NCBI GenBank assembly: GCA_018716135.1
Contig: DVKG01000011.1
Span: forward strand, 1 to 64,000
Length of the DNA: 64,000 nt
Direction of reading: 5' to 3'
Origin: Scybalosoma faecavium
GTDB lineage: Bacteria > Bacillota > Clostridia > Christensenellales > Christensenellaceae
Notes under the pieces: model-generated
Databases searched by the model: none
What the model saw: only the letters and a program-made list of their open reading frames with translations
What the model was told of the DNA's origin: nothing
Shown: positions 1 through 9,600 of the stretch, in pieces
How positions within the stretch are numbered: position 1 is the first letter of the stretch
Layout of the letters: every line of letters starts with the position of its first letter
Translations under genes and position numbers: made by a program

Positions 1-39
1 CCAGCGTTCGTCCTGAGCCAGGATCAAACTCTACTAAAA
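1..39 (-). rRNA. rrs: 16S rRNA, 5' end only
   Basis: The reverse strand carries the universal 27F site AGAGTTTGATCCTGGCTCAG (positions 32 down to 13) followed by GACGAACGCTGG, which is the conserved start of bacterial 16S rRNA. The mature 5' end should lie about 7 nt before that site, near position 39. The rest of the gene and of the rRNA operon lies beyond the left edge of the window. Confidence 0.95.
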
Positions 40-204
40 AACTTTATTCAACAGTCTTTCGACCGTCTCTCTTTTCATCGTAAAGTAGCCTAGCTCACAA
101 ATATTACTGCTCAAAGTTTACTTTTCATTACGCCTTATTGTCTTTTTAACGTCCTCTCGCGCTTCGCTCGGCTTCCGCCGTGCCTCTCGCGCGAGTGCCT
201 GTAT

Positions 205-233
205 ATAATACCAAACACCCTCCCCCTTGTCAA
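205..233 (-). promoter_or_regulatory. rRNA operon promoter
   Basis: On the reverse strand a perfect TTGACA (-35, 228-233) is followed after 17 nt by TATTAT (-10, 205-210). It points at the 16S gene and would give a leader of about 160 nt. The 40 bases just upstream of the -35 (234-275) are A-tracts on the transcribed orientation, as in an UP element. The leader contains two copies of GCGCGAGAGG near 140-195. Confidence 0.85.
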
Positions 234-239
234 CACCTT

Positions 240-547
240 TTTTTACTTTTTTTCCAAAAAATTTTGGAATACTATTCACCCGCAAATCCGAACTTATCTT
301 CCTTATCTCCAACCCATAATCCACTCTCTCCCCTCCTATACCCCCCTAATTCGTTTTCTATCTTTCGCCTTTCTCCACTATACCCCTCTCTCCCCGCGAA
401 ATATTATGCAGCTTTTTCTTAAATATTCATCCCAAATTCATCACTTTTTTTGAAAAAATGTGCTTTTTTATTAAAAATCCCGCTATTTTCGTTTCTAAAC
501 GCGCGTTTTTTTCAGTTTATTACACGTATTTAGTAAAATTTATGTGC
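240..547. other. AT-rich gap upstream of the rRNA promoter
   Basis: No gene is supported here. The stretch is AT-rich with pyrimidine tracts on the plus strand, and short ORFs on both strands lack ribosome sites and resemble nothing. It holds the probable UP element of the rRNA promoter at its left end and otherwise separates that promoter from the terminator of the antiporter gene. Confidence 0.5.
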
Positions 548-585
548 AAAAAAAGTTTCTGTCTAAGCTCCGACAGAAACTTTTT
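548..585 (-). terminator. Intrinsic terminator of the antiporter gene
   Basis: Inverted repeat AAAAAGTTTCTGTC / GACAGAAACTTTTT (550-563 and 572-585), giving a hairpin followed by a T-run on the reverse strand. The stop codon of the antiporter gene (563-565) lies inside the hairpin, so the last codons of the gene form one arm of the stem. Confidence 0.85.
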
Positions 586-1900
586 CTCTTTTCTCATTTT
601 TATTTCTATGTTTATGTCTTTTTATTAGCGCATCCGCAAAGCCGCATATCGGCGTCAAATACAAATAACACGCAGCAACAAGGCATACGCTCGGCGCAGA
701 CATCGCCGCTATGGGCACCGCTCCCGCTATGGACCACGGCACCAGCGGTGCTATTAATACCGCCGTATTCTCCAGCGAAATCGCCAGCTCCTCTCTGCTC
801 TGCACTTCGTCGCAAAGCTGCTTTGTAAGCATTATCGCCAGAGTCTGATTGCATGACACCATAGAAGCCGCCACAGATGCACACAGGACGCTTCCATACG
901 GTGTAGCTTTATCTCCTACCGCTGCTATTTTGTTCTTTATCCCCGTGAGCAGCTCCGTCTCTCGGAATATGCCTGCATACGCAGAAGATATGCAGACTAT
1001 AGCGCACACATTGAGCATTGACAATATACCGCCGCCGTCCAACATTTTCGCCGCTTCCGCATCTGCCGCAGTATATCCGCCGAGCATCCACTTCAAAATA
1101 TCCGGCGCCGACGCCCCTTGAACCGCGGCGCAAATCACAACAGCGGATATTATTCCGCTCGCGAGAGTTACTTTTACATTCGCTTTCAGCAGCGCCGGCA
1201 CAAGCACACAAACCGCCGGCAGAACCGCCGTCCAGTGCAAATTCAATTCTTTCGCAAATATTCCGCTTACTCCGACGTCAGCCGCCGAACTGTCCGCCGT
1301 CATGCCAACAACAATATAAATCACAGACGTCAGCGCAAAAGGCACGACGGAGGTTTTAACCATTTTCTTTATATTAGTAAATATATCCGTCTCCGTCAGC
1401 TCACTGACCAGCAGCGCACTTGTGGACACGGGCGAGCATCTGTCTCCGAAGTATATTCCGGACATTATCGCTCCGCCCGTCCAAACAGGATGGGCGCCGA
1501 CGGGCTCCGCCATAGTCATACATATAACACCCATAGTCGCCGCCGTTCCAAACGACGTCCCCGTTAAAAACGACAGCATGCAGTTCAGCAAAAAAGCCAG
1601 AAGCACAAACAGCTGCGGCGTTATTACATTTGCAGACCACGATATTATAACCGCTATCGTCCCCGACGCTCTCCAAGCCGCCGTGAGCATACCCACCAGC
1701 AGAAACATCAAGAGTACGCTTCTAGCCGTTTTTACTCCATCCAGTGACATTTTGAGTATCTCAAGCGGTTTTTTCCCTCTAATCATAGCGTATACAAAAA
1801 ACAGCACGTACCCCGCCGCCAGAGCATACAGTATGGGCAGTTCAAACGCGATGCACCCGAGCAGAACAAGCGCAAACAACGCCAACGTCAACGTTTCCAT
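563..1900 (-). CDS. NhaC-type Na+/H+ antiporter
   Basis: Integral membrane protein of 445 residues with about eleven hydrophobic segments, of the NhaC family that exchanges cytoplasmic Na+ for H+ (some members exchange organic acids or amino acids instead). Family signs are the glycine/threonine motif TGTSFGTAATMG near residue 115 and GDRCSPVSTSALLVSE near 155, which corresponds to the GD-x-SP-x-S motif of NhaC. The ATG at 1900 is chosen over the upstream in-frame TTG because GAGG lies 6 nt before it. It follows purR on the same strand after 67 nt and may be co-transcribed with it. The substrate cannot be read from the sequence. Confidence 0.85.
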   Translation of the reverse strand: METLTLALFALVLLGCIAFELPILYALAAGYVLFFVYAMIRGKKPLEILKMSLDGVKTARSVLLMFLLVGMLTAAWRASGTIAVIISWSANVITPQLFVLLAFLLNCMLSFLTGTSFGTAATMGVICMTMAEPVGAHPVWTGGAIMSGIYFGDRCSPVSTSALLVSELTETDIFTNIKKMVKTSVVPFALTSVIYIVVGMTADSSAADVGVSGIFAKELNLHWTAVLPAVCVLVPALLKANVKVTLASGIISAVVICAAVQGASAPDILKWMLGGYTAADAEAAKMLDGGGILSMLNVCAIVCISSAYAGIFRETELLTGIKNKIAAVGDKATPYGSVLCASVAASMVSCNQTLAIMLTKQLCDEVQSREELAISLENTAVLIAPLVPWSIAGAVPIAAMSAPSVCLVAACYLYLTPICGFADALIKRHKHRNKNEKREKVSVGA

Positions 1901-1967
1901 ATCTTTCCTCAAACTCTATTTTCTCAATATACAAGCACTCAAGACTTCTCCGAAGCATATAAAAACA

Positions 1968-2783
1968 TCAGATGTTGGGATTAGGGACTATCTTTATAAT
2001 TTCTTTGTCTTCATCTATATTTTCAAGAATAAACAAGTTTTTAAAAGATTCAATACGCTTTTTTGCCGGAAGCTTGGTCGCTATAGCTATTCCGCATCCT
2101 ACGACAGTCACTCCGAACTCCTTCATCATCTCAAATACAGCGCGCATAGTTCCTCCGCCCGCAAGAAAATCGTCTATAACCAAAGCTCTCTGCCCTGCGC
2201 TCACCGCACGTTTAGAAAGCGACATAGTCTGGAGCCGTTTCGACGAGCCGGACAGATAATTTATCGTCACAACCGAACCTTCCGTCAGCTTGCTCTCCTT
2301 GCGCGCGACTACCAGCGGCTTCCCGAACAGCCTCGCCACAGACATCGCAAGAGGTATACCCTTTGTCTCTATAGTTACTATCACATCGGGATTTGTATCC
2401 GAAAACATATCCCAAAGTATCCTCGCCATGCCGTCTACATACTGTGGACTCATCAAAATATCCGCAGTATACATAAAATTCCCCGGCAGAATCCTGCTTT
2501 TATCCGACAGCTTCTCACAAATATCGTTCAGCAGCTCCCCGCGGGACTGCCTATCCATGCGCGGAAGGTATCTCACTCCGCCGCCCGCGCCCATTCGCAC
2601 CTCCAGCTCTCCCATGTCGAACTTTCGCAGCACGTCCCCTATTATCTGCACATCCTCGCTCAGAGTGGACTTAGCCGCGCCGAAAAAACGCGAAAACTTA
2701 GACAGCGGAAACACCTTATTCGGGTTTTTAGTCAGCATAACTGTTATAGCCGTTATGCGTTCTTTTCTGTTTATTTGGTTCAT
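1968..2783 (-). CDS. purR: Purine operon repressor PurR
   Basis: 271-residue Gram-positive PurR. The N-terminal ~70 residues form a winged helix (KRERITAI, then FGAAKSTLSEDV), and the remainder is a type I phosphoribosyltransferase fold with the PRPP loop ALVIDDFLAGGGTM near residue 200. In this family the PRTase domain does no catalysis; it senses PRPP and releases DNA when PRPP is high. GGAGG lies 5 nt before the ATG at 2783; the TTG further upstream overlaps this ribosome site. Divergent from murC. No purine genes are present in the window, so its regulon lies elsewhere. Confidence 0.93.
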   Translation of the reverse strand: MNQINRKERITAITVMLTKNPNKVFPLSKFSRFFGAAKSTLSEDVQIIGDVLRKFDMGELEVRMGAGGGVRYLPRMDRQSRGELLNDICEKLSDKSRILPGNFMYTADILMSPQYVDGMARILWDMFSDTNPDVIVTIETKGIPLAMSVARLFGKPLVVARKESKLTEGSVVTINYLSGSSKRLQTMSLSKRAVSAGQRALVIDDFLAGGGTMRAVFEMMKEFGVTVVGCGIAIATKLPAKKRIESFKNLFILENIDEDKEIIKIVPNPNI

Positions 2784-2815
2784 GCCTTCCTCCAAAATTC
2801 CGAACTATACTCTAT

Positions 2816-2843
2816 ATTATATACCAAATAATTCGGATTTCAA
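2816..2843 (-). promoter_or_regulatory. purR promoter
   Basis: TTGAAA (2838-2843), 16-nt spacer, TATAAT (2816-2821) on the reverse strand, 33 nt ahead of the purR start codon. Confidence 0.6.
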
Positions 2844-2879
2844 CCGTTCTATGACATTTCCTGTGATAAACATTTAGAC

Positions 2880-2908
2880 TTGTTAGCAACGTAAAAATTT
2901 GATATAAT
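2880..2908 (+). promoter_or_regulatory. murC promoter
   Basis: TTGTTA (2880-2885), 17-nt spacer, and an extended -10 TGATATAAT with hexamer 2903-2908. It is divergent from the purR promoter with about 36 nt between the two -35 boxes. Confidence 0.75.
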
Positions 2909-2972
2909 CATCTTTAGCAATATGCAGCATTGGCGCGAAAGCCCATGCTCCGAAAGGAAAACCTTATCTGAC

Positions 2973-4355
2973 ATGATTAAATTAACTGATTATAAAGACA
3001 AAAAGATACATTTTATAGGAATCGGCGGCTGCTCTATGAGCGGGCTGGCTCAAATCCTCAGCAATCTGGGATATAATGTAGACGGCAGCGACATAAAAGA
3101 GTCCTCTTTCACAAAAACTCTCATGGACTCCGGAATCGACGTAAAAATCGGTCACGACGAATCCTACGCCAAAGACGCCTCTCTCATCGTCTACACTCCC
3201 GCTATCAAACCCACAAACCCCGAGTTCGCATACGCCGTTCAGCATGACATAATGATGATAGAACGCGCGCAGCTCCTGGGTATGATAAGCGCAAACTACA
3301 ATCAAGTCGTCGGCGTATCCGGCTGCCACGGCAAGACAACCATCACGTCTATGCTGGCGTGTATCACAAAAGACTCCGGCATAGACCCGACCGTCCACGT
3401 CGGCGGCATGGTAGACTTCCTCTCGGGCGGCGTTTGTCTCGGAAACAGCGATATATTTATAACCGAAGCCTGCGAATACGTCCGCAGCTTCATGAGTCTG
3501 CACCCGAGCGCAATTATATTGAATAATATAGACGACGATCATCTGGACTATTATAAAGACATAGACGAGATAATAGACGCCTTTGTGGATTTCATAGCTC
3601 TTTTGCCCGAGGACGGCGTGCTTTTCATCAACATAGACGACAAAAACAACATGAAAGCCCTCGCCCGCTGCACTCCTCCCAAGGTCGTAACGTACAGCGC
3701 CTCCGGCAACGCAGATTACTGCATCAAATCAGTTAAATTCGACGACATGGGAGCGCCTGAGTTTGACGTCATATGCCGCGGAGAAAACCTAGGAAAAATC
3801 AAGCTTAACGTCCCCGGTATGCACAACGCAGCCAACGCGCTGGCCGCCGCCGCTTTAGCACATGAAGTATTCGGAATCTCCATAGACGAATGCGCTAAAG
3901 ACCTTGCGGACTACCACCTCGCGGGCAGACGCTTCGAAAAAGTCGGCGAAAAGGACGGCGTGACCATTTTCCACGATTACGCGCATCATCCGAGCGAAAT
4001 TAAAGCGTGCCTCGAAGCAGCTCATAACTATCCTCACCGCAAGCTCTGGGTACTTTTCCAGTGCAATTCTTACACTCGCGCCCGCACTCTCAAGGACAAA
4101 TACGCATCTGCCTTCGACAACGCAGACATGGTTCTCGTCCCTGACATATACCCGGGCAGAGATATAGACACGGGTGATATACACGCCAGAGATCTCGTAT
4201 CCGCCATAAACGCGCACTCCAACAACTGCGTATATCTCCCCACATTCCGCGAAATACGCGACTACCTGCGCGACAGATGGCAGCCGGGTGATATAGTCCT
4301 GACCTTAGGCTCAGGCGACGTCAACAAGCAACAGCTTATATTGCTCGACGATTGA
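2973..4355 (+). CDS. murC: UDP-N-acetylmuramate--L-alanine ligase MurC
   Basis: 460-residue cytoplasmic Mur ligase that adds L-alanine to UDP-MurNAc with ATP in peptidoglycan synthesis. The N-terminal Rossmann motif IHFIGIGGCSMSGLAQIL lies at residues ~12-30, the ATP loop GCHGKTTITSM near 113, and the central motif EACEYVRSFM...NNIDDDHLD follows near 170. The C-terminal domain has HDYAHHPSEI and LGSGDV. MurC usually has GTHGKTT or GSHGKTT in the P-loop; here the second residue is Cys. The ATG at 2973 gives the family N-terminus; an upstream ATG at 2922 would add 17 unrelated residues. Monocistronic between its promoter and a terminator. Confidence 0.95.
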   Translation: MIKLTDYKDKKIHFIGIGGCSMSGLAQILSNLGYNVDGSDIKESSFTKTLMDSGIDVKIGHDESYAKDASLIVYTPAIKPTNPEFAYAVQHDIMMIERAQLLGMISANYNQVVGVSGCHGKTTITSMLACITKDSGIDPTVHVGGMVDFLSGGVCLGNSDIFITEACEYVRSFMSLHPSAIILNNIDDDHLDYYKDIDEIIDAFVDFIALLPEDGVLFINIDDKNNMKALARCTPPKVVTYSASGNADYCIKSVKFDDMGAPEFDVICRGENLGKIKLNVPGMHNAANALAAAALAHEVFGISIDECAKDLADYHLAGRRFEKVGEKDGVTIFHDYAHHPSEIKACLEAAHNYPHRKLWVLFQCNSYTRARTLKDKYASAFDNADMVLVPDIYPGRDIDTGDIHARDLVSAINAHSNNCVYLPTFREIRDYLRDRWQPGDIVLTLGSGDVNKQQLILLDD

Positions 4356-4373
4356 TACTAATTCGTAAAAAAA

Positions 4374-4400
4374 CGGCCGAGTTTAATCACTCGGTCTTTT
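4374..4400 (+). terminator. murC terminator
   Basis: Stem GCCGAGT / ACTCGGT (one G-T pair) followed by CTTTT. Confidence 0.7.
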
Positions 4401-4403
4401 GTT

Positions 4404-4440
4404 ATGCCAAAAAGACTTCCCCCAACGCGAGAAGTCTTTA
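4404..4440 (-). terminator. metA terminator
   Basis: Perfect 9-bp inverted repeat AAAGACTTC / GAAGTCTTT (4411-4419, 4431-4439) followed by TTTTTGG on the reverse strand. It sits back to back with the murC terminator. Confidence 0.75.
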
Positions 4441-4452
4441 ATAAGCATTTTA

Positions 4453-5379
4453 TCATTCCGCTTTGACGAGCTGACCCAGATCGAACGGCGTATCCTGATA
4501 CACATAATAGTTGAGCCAATTGCTGAACAGAAGGTTCGCATGGCTGCGCCAGCGCACGACGGGCGTTCTGCTCGGATCGTCATCGGGATAGTAATTGTAC
4601 GGAACGTTAATCGGCAGACCACGGCCTACGTCGCGGTCGTACTCCTTTTTGAGCGTATCCACGTCGTACTCCGAATGACCTGTAACAAATATCTGACGAC
4701 CCTTTTTAGCGTATATTATATATATCCCCGCATCGTCCGAGCGGCTGACAATCTCCAGCTTGGGGTTCGCTTCGACGGCAGCCTCGTCTATACCCGTATG
4801 TCTCGAATGAGGAGCGTAAAACACCTCGTCGAATCCGCGCGTGAGCTGAAATGAGTTGTTCTCAAGATAGTGTTCAAAAACCCCGAACATTTTCTGCTTC
4901 AGCTCTATTTTTTCTATGCCGTAATGATAATACAAAGCCGCCTGAGCGCCCCAGCATATATGCAAAGTAGAATAGACATTCGTCTTTGTCCACTCCATTA
5001 TCTCCACCAGCTCCGACCAATAATCCACTTCATCAAAGTCCATAAGCTCTACCGGCGCGCCGGTTATTATCATGCCGTCGAATCTCTCCGAGCGCACCTC
5101 GTCGAATGTTTTATAAAACTGTTCGAGATGAGTCTCGGAGGTATTCCTCGATTCATGGCCGCAGGGCCGGAGCAGCACGATCTCCACCTGAATGGGCGAG
5201 TTGCCCAACAGGCGCAGCAGCTGCGTCTCTGTGACGATTTTAGTCGGCATTATATTTAATATACATATTTTGAGCGGGCGTATGTCCTGAGAGCTCGCCC
5301 TCTCGTCAGTCATCACAAATATTCCCTCGCCCGTGAGTATTTCCGCCGCGGGCAGTTTCGCAGGTATGTTAATTGGCAT
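4453..5379 (-). CDS. metA: Homoserine O-acetyltransferase (MetA type)
   Basis: 308-residue cytoplasmic enzyme that acylates the hydroxyl of L-homoserine, the first committed step of methionine synthesis. The catalytic Cys is C142 in HICWGAQAA, and HSRHTG and GHSEYD follow as in the family. Residue 111 is Glu (ITGAPVE, E111). In characterised MetA enzymes Glu at this site selects acetyl-CoA and Gly selects succinyl-CoA, so acetyl-CoA is the expected donor despite the common name homoserine O-succinyltransferase. AGGGGG lies 6 nt before the ATG. Divergent from cysE with 216 nt between them, a sulfur amino acid pair. Confidence 0.94.
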   Translation of the reverse strand: MPINIPAKLPAAEILTGEGIFVMTDERASSQDIRPLKICILNIMPTKIVTETQLLRLLGNSPIQVEIVLLRPCGHESRNTSETHLEQFYKTFDEVRSERFDGMIITGAPVELMDFDEVDYWSELVEIMEWTKTNVYSTLHICWGAQAALYYHYGIEKIELKQKMFGVFEHYLENNSFQLTRGFDEVFYAPHSRHTGIDEAAVEANPKLEIVSRSDDAGIYIIYAKKGRQIFVTGHSEYDVDTLKKEYDRDVGRGLPINVPYNYYPDDDPSRTPVVRWRSHANLLFSNWLNYYVYQDTPFDLGQLVKAE

Positions 5380-5416
5380 TGAAGTCCCCCTAATAACTCA
5401 AATCTGTTTTGGATTT

Positions 5417-5445
5417 ATTATACTCTTTTTTTTCAAGCTTGTACA
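5417..5445 (-). promoter_or_regulatory. Possible metA promoter
   Basis: A good -10 TATAAT (5417-5422) on the reverse strand, with a weak -35 TGTACA 17 nt upstream (5440-5445). The leader is too short for an S-box or T-box riboswitch. Confidence 0.45.
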
Positions 5446-5470
5446 CCGCAAGTTTAGTTCTCACCATAAA

Positions 5471-5500
5471 TTGACATAGCTCATATATTTATGTTATTAT
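5471..5500 (+). promoter_or_regulatory. cysE promoter
   Basis: TTGACA (5471-5476), 18-nt spacer, TATTAT (5495-5500). The leader of about 90 nt contains a perfect 8-bp hairpin TCTCCGGC / GCCGGAGA (5539-5559) without a U-tract, so it is a leader structure rather than a terminator. Confidence 0.7.
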
Positions 5501-5595
5501 AGCCGAAGATTGAGTAAACTGTAAAATCGGCGCATAGGTCTCCGGCTCCCCGCCGGAGATTAGATTAATTTAACCGCAGACAGAAAGGGAATAAT

Positions 5596-6528
5596 ATGAG
5601 CAAAATAAGCGCCTGGATGCGCACCAGATCCCAGGATATGGCCGAACTCCTGGTAGAAATAAATGTCGACCAATTCATAAAGGGCAACATCAGCGGCTAC
5701 GGTATGCGCAGCCGCGTTATTGAACTGATAGAAACGCTGAAAGCGTCTCTATATCCCACGCTGTACGCCAGCGATTTCAACGACAGCGCATATCTCGGAG
5801 CGCAGGTCACGGGCAGCCTTAACACAGCGGCCATGATGCTGCATTCTATAATCAAAGACGTACTCATGAACAAATGCCGAATAAACGGAGATCATGAGCA
5901 CACCGAAAGCTGCCACGAATGCGAAACAGAGGCGGACGACGTGACCATCGCCTTCCTGCGCAGTCTGCCGGACATACGCCGCACTCTCGCGACTGATATT
6001 CAAGCGGCATACGAAGGCGATCCCGCTGCTATATATACAGAAGAGATACTCCTCGGCTACCCGTCTATAGAAGCCGTTAGCATATACCGCATGGCTCACA
6101 AACTCTTTGAACTGGGCGTGCCGATCATCCCCCGCGTAATGACAGAATACGCTCATCAGCAAACCGGCATAGACATCCACCCCGGCGCTACAATCGGCAG
6201 ACATTTCTTCATAGATCACGGCACCGGCGTAGTCATAGGCGAGACATGTGTAATCGGCGACAATGTAAAGCTGTATCAGGGCGTCACCTTGGGCGCTAAG
6301 AGTTTTGAAATGGACGACGCGGGCATGCCTGTAAAAGGCGTGAAGCGTCATCCCAACATAGAAAATAACGTGGTGATATACTCCGGCGCGACTATTCTCG
6401 GCGGCGACACGACGGTGGGCGAAGGCAGCATCATAGGCGGCAACGTCTGGCTTGTGCATTCCGTCCCTCCGCACACCAGAGTATACAACTCTACCCCCAA
6501 TCCAAACATAAGCATAGAAGAACCATAA
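5596..6528 (+). CDS. cysE: Serine O-acetyltransferase
   Basis: 310-residue acetyltransferase that makes O-acetylserine for cysteine synthesis. The N-terminal ~150 residues are helical. The C-terminal left-handed beta-helix shows hexapeptide repeats from about residue 195 (GIDIHPGATIGRHFFIDHG, then TGVVIGETCVIGDN) and the family segment KLYQGVTLG, with catalytic His in DIHPG and DHGTG. A short Cys/His-rich stretch (HEHTESCHECETE, ~102-114) interrupts the helical part and could bind a metal; that is inference. AAAGGGA lies just before the ATG. Monocistronic, divergent from metA. Confidence 0.93.
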   Translation: MSKISAWMRTRSQDMAELLVEINVDQFIKGNISGYGMRSRVIELIETLKASLYPTLYASDFNDSAYLGAQVTGSLNTAAMMLHSIIKDVLMNKCRINGDHEHTESCHECETEADDVTIAFLRSLPDIRRTLATDIQAAYEGDPAAIYTEEILLGYPSIEAVSIYRMAHKLFELGVPIIPRVMTEYAHQQTGIDIHPGATIGRHFFIDHGTGVVIGETCVIGDNVKLYQGVTLGAKSFEMDDAGMPVKGVKRHPNIENNVVIYSGATILGGDTTVGEGSIIGGNVWLVHSVPPHTRVYNSTPNPNISIEEP

Positions 6529-6540
6529 GCCTCAGCATAA

Positions 6541-6578
6541 AAAGAGACGGCGCAGAGTTAAACCGTGCCGTCTTTTTT
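6541..6578. terminator. Bidirectional terminator
   Basis: Inverted repeat GACGGC / GCCGTC (6546-6551, 6567-6572) with T-tracts on both sides. It serves cysE on the plus strand and the acyl-ligase fusion gene on the reverse strand. Confidence 0.8.
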
Positions 6579-6607
6579 ATTTACGCCGAAGTATTTATTT
6601 TAAAGCA

Positions 6608-9600
6608 TTATATTTGCGGTTTCAGCTCTACTCCATGCTCTGAGCATACGCGCGCTATAGTCTGCGCCGCTTCCTCAAGCTGCTCGATAGAGTGAGCCGC
6701 ACTTATAGAGAGTCTCAGCCTGCTCTGACCCTTCGGAACCGCGGGGAACACCGCCGGCGGTATAAACACGCCGTTCATTAGCAGCTCATGAGATATTTCA
6801 AACGCCAGATCATCAGGCCCTATCATAACGGGTACTATCGCCGATTCCTTTGCGGAGCAGGTATCCAGCCCCAATTCCTTTAGCCTTTTTATTATATATG
6901 CTATGTTTCTATGAAGCTGATTTACAAGCGCGTTATCCCGTCTGATAAGTTCTATAGACTTTCTGCAAGCCGCCGCGAGAGGCGGGCTTATTCCTGCCGT
7001 GAACACAAACCCGGGCATGGAGTATTTCAGATAATCAATAATTTCTTTTCTAGCCGCGATATAACCTCCGCACGTGCCCAGAGTCTTGGACAGAGTCCCC
7101 ATCTTAATATCTATCGCATCTCCCGGCAGCCCGAAATAATCGTCCACGCCGCCGCCATGCTCGCCGATGACTCCCGTCGAATGCGCCTCGTCTACCATGA
7201 GAAAAGCGCCGTACTTCTGCTTCAGCCTTATAAACTCAGGTATAGGCGCAATATCGCCGTCCATGCTGTACACACCTTCCACGACAATAAGCACCTTTCG
7301 GAACTTGCCCGTTATGCTCTGCAGTATCCCCTCCAGCGCGCGGGTATCATTATGCGGAAAAGCCTTGCTCTCCGCCTGAGAAAGCTGGCATCCCATAGTT
7401 ATGGAATTATGAGAAAGCGCATCATATATTATCAGATCTCCCTTCGTGCAGAAAGAACCGATAAAATTCAAATTAGTCGAATGACCGCCCGTCATCACTA
7501 TTGCAGCTCCTGTATGCTTCCAATCCGCAATTTCCTCCTCGAGCTTCATATAAAGCGTCTTTTCGCCCGCAAGGATTCTGCTTCCGCTCGCAGATGTGCC
7601 GTATTTTTTAACCGCGTCTATCGCCGCTTCCACAGTCTCAGGATGACCGGAAAGCCCGAGATAATTGTATGAGCCGAGATTTATGACTTCTTTTCCTCCG
7701 ATTACGCTCGTATCTCTTACCGTGCTGTCGTGCGCCACAAAGTAAGGGTTTGCCTCCGGATTTTTTATCTCGCGCTTCATGCGATCCAAAAGCATTTTGT
7801 ATTCCTCCGTCTGAGTGAAATCAGTTATTCGCTCTCCGGATGCAGCCGCATGCTCCTGGTTTTCTTCCGGCTTTGAGACTTCGCCGCCATTCAGCTTCAC
7901 ATATATAAGCTCGGCTATCTCCTGCACGTTGACTACATTTTGGAATTCCTCGTCAGGAATATACATCGAATATTTTTCTTCAAGCTGAGAGATTACGCCG
8001 ATAACCGCAAGACTGTCTCCGCCGAGATCGTTTACAAAGTGGTCGAAGTCCCCTATTTCACTCTCTTTAAGCACGAGAACATCCGCAAAAACACTTCGCA
8101 CGAAGTTCTTTATCTCTATGAATGATTCGTCCGCCTCGGCCGCGTCTATCTTTTTCGTTTCGCCCGTCTGTATTTTCTCCGCCGGAGTGCCTTCCAGCTT
8201 TTGCAGCGCGAGATTCAGCTCTCTGTATCTCCACGAGCCGTCCTCTATTGCCTTTCTGAGTTTCTGACGCTGTACTTTTATTCCGTTAGCCACCGGGAGC
8301 GGATCATCAGAAATGAGAACGTGGCGCACTTTCTTCGCCATCGGCAAAGCGTTGTTCGCCTCCAATATTTCTTCCGAGAGAGCCGCTATGGCCTTCTCAT
8401 CGGCGTCCTCCTCCAGCTTCATAACCATTATTACTTCTTCATAATCTCCGCCCATTTTGGCGCCCATGACGCAATAGTCCGTTACATACGGCATCTGAAT
8501 GAAGTAATCCTCCAGCTCGTCGGGGTATATATTCTCTCCGGACTGATCTACTATTACCTCTTTCAGCCTTCCTTCTATATACAATTTGCCGTCGCGCAGA
8601 GTGGCGATATCTCCCGTCGCGAACCATTCGTCAGTACGCGGAACATATTCTCCCGCGACCATCTGACCGCTGTAAAGCGACTTCCCGCTTATGAGCAGCT
8701 CGCCTTCGTCGCTTATTTTGTATTTGACCGATTCAAACGGCTTGCCTACGCTTCCCTTTACTCTCTGGCATATGTCGTAGCTGAACTCTACCGACGTTAT
8801 GCCCGCTTCTGTCATGCCGAAGCCGTTATAAAGAGGATAACCTATAGTATTTATCGTTTTCAGCGTATCCGGAAGTATGTGTCCTCCGCCGTTTATCATA
8901 AACCGAACAGAACCTCCGACCAGGCTCTCTTGAATCGAGCGAAATACAGACGCCCCCATAACTCTCCTGCCCTTGCGCTTGGCGTGGGATTGAGTCGAAT
9001 AACTGATTCTGCTTATGCGTCTGAACATACGCTCCTGACGTTCCCCGCCCTGAGCGACCTTCCGCATTATGCCCTGAGTTACATTGTTCCAAAACATAGG
9101 AACGCAGAAAATATGAGTTACCTCGTGCCTTCGGCACGTGTCCATTATCGTCTTGGGCGATTTATCCTTGAGATACACTATCGTCTTTCCAAAGAAAGAA
9201 TACCACATATAAACAGCCACAAAGCCAAATATATGGTGCAGAGGCAGAAACGCCAAATTCTTGCACTCTCCGTCCGAAGTGTCGTACATTATGTCGCCGT
9301 TGTCCTTCAGGAAATAGCGTGCGTTATCCATCTGATGTCCCATGGCATCTCCGTTGTAGACGAACACGCGCGCCGTGCCCGTCGTGCCGGACGTGCAGAG
9401 GGCCACCTCATCCGCCCAATCCGGAGAAAAGCCTTCATCCAGCTTTTTCCCCAACAGAGACGTTGGCGTTATCTTATCATAGCCAGGGTATTCCGCTTTG
9501 TCGTCTGTTATTATCGCTACCGCGCCCGCCGTGTCCAAAAGATGAAGCGTTATCGCCGCATCTCCGCGATAGTCCAACAGCAGGGGCTTATACCCCGCCA

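Noticed and set aside
1422..2831. 469-codon open frame on the plus strand across the antiporter and purR genes
   Set aside because: It spans two genes of the other strand and their spacer, and has no motif or ribosome site.
2922..2972. Upstream ATG of murC as the start
   Set aside because: It adds 17 residues not found at MurC N-termini and lies close to the promoter; the ATG at 2973 gives the family start.
5380..5595. S-box, T-box or other riboswitch between metA and cysE
   Set aside because: The metA leader is too short, and the cysE leader shows only a simple 8-bp hairpin without a U-tract or conserved core.
5749..6474. Open frames opposite cysE
   Set aside because: Shadow of a gene with clear hexapeptide repeats; composition is unlike real proteins of this window.
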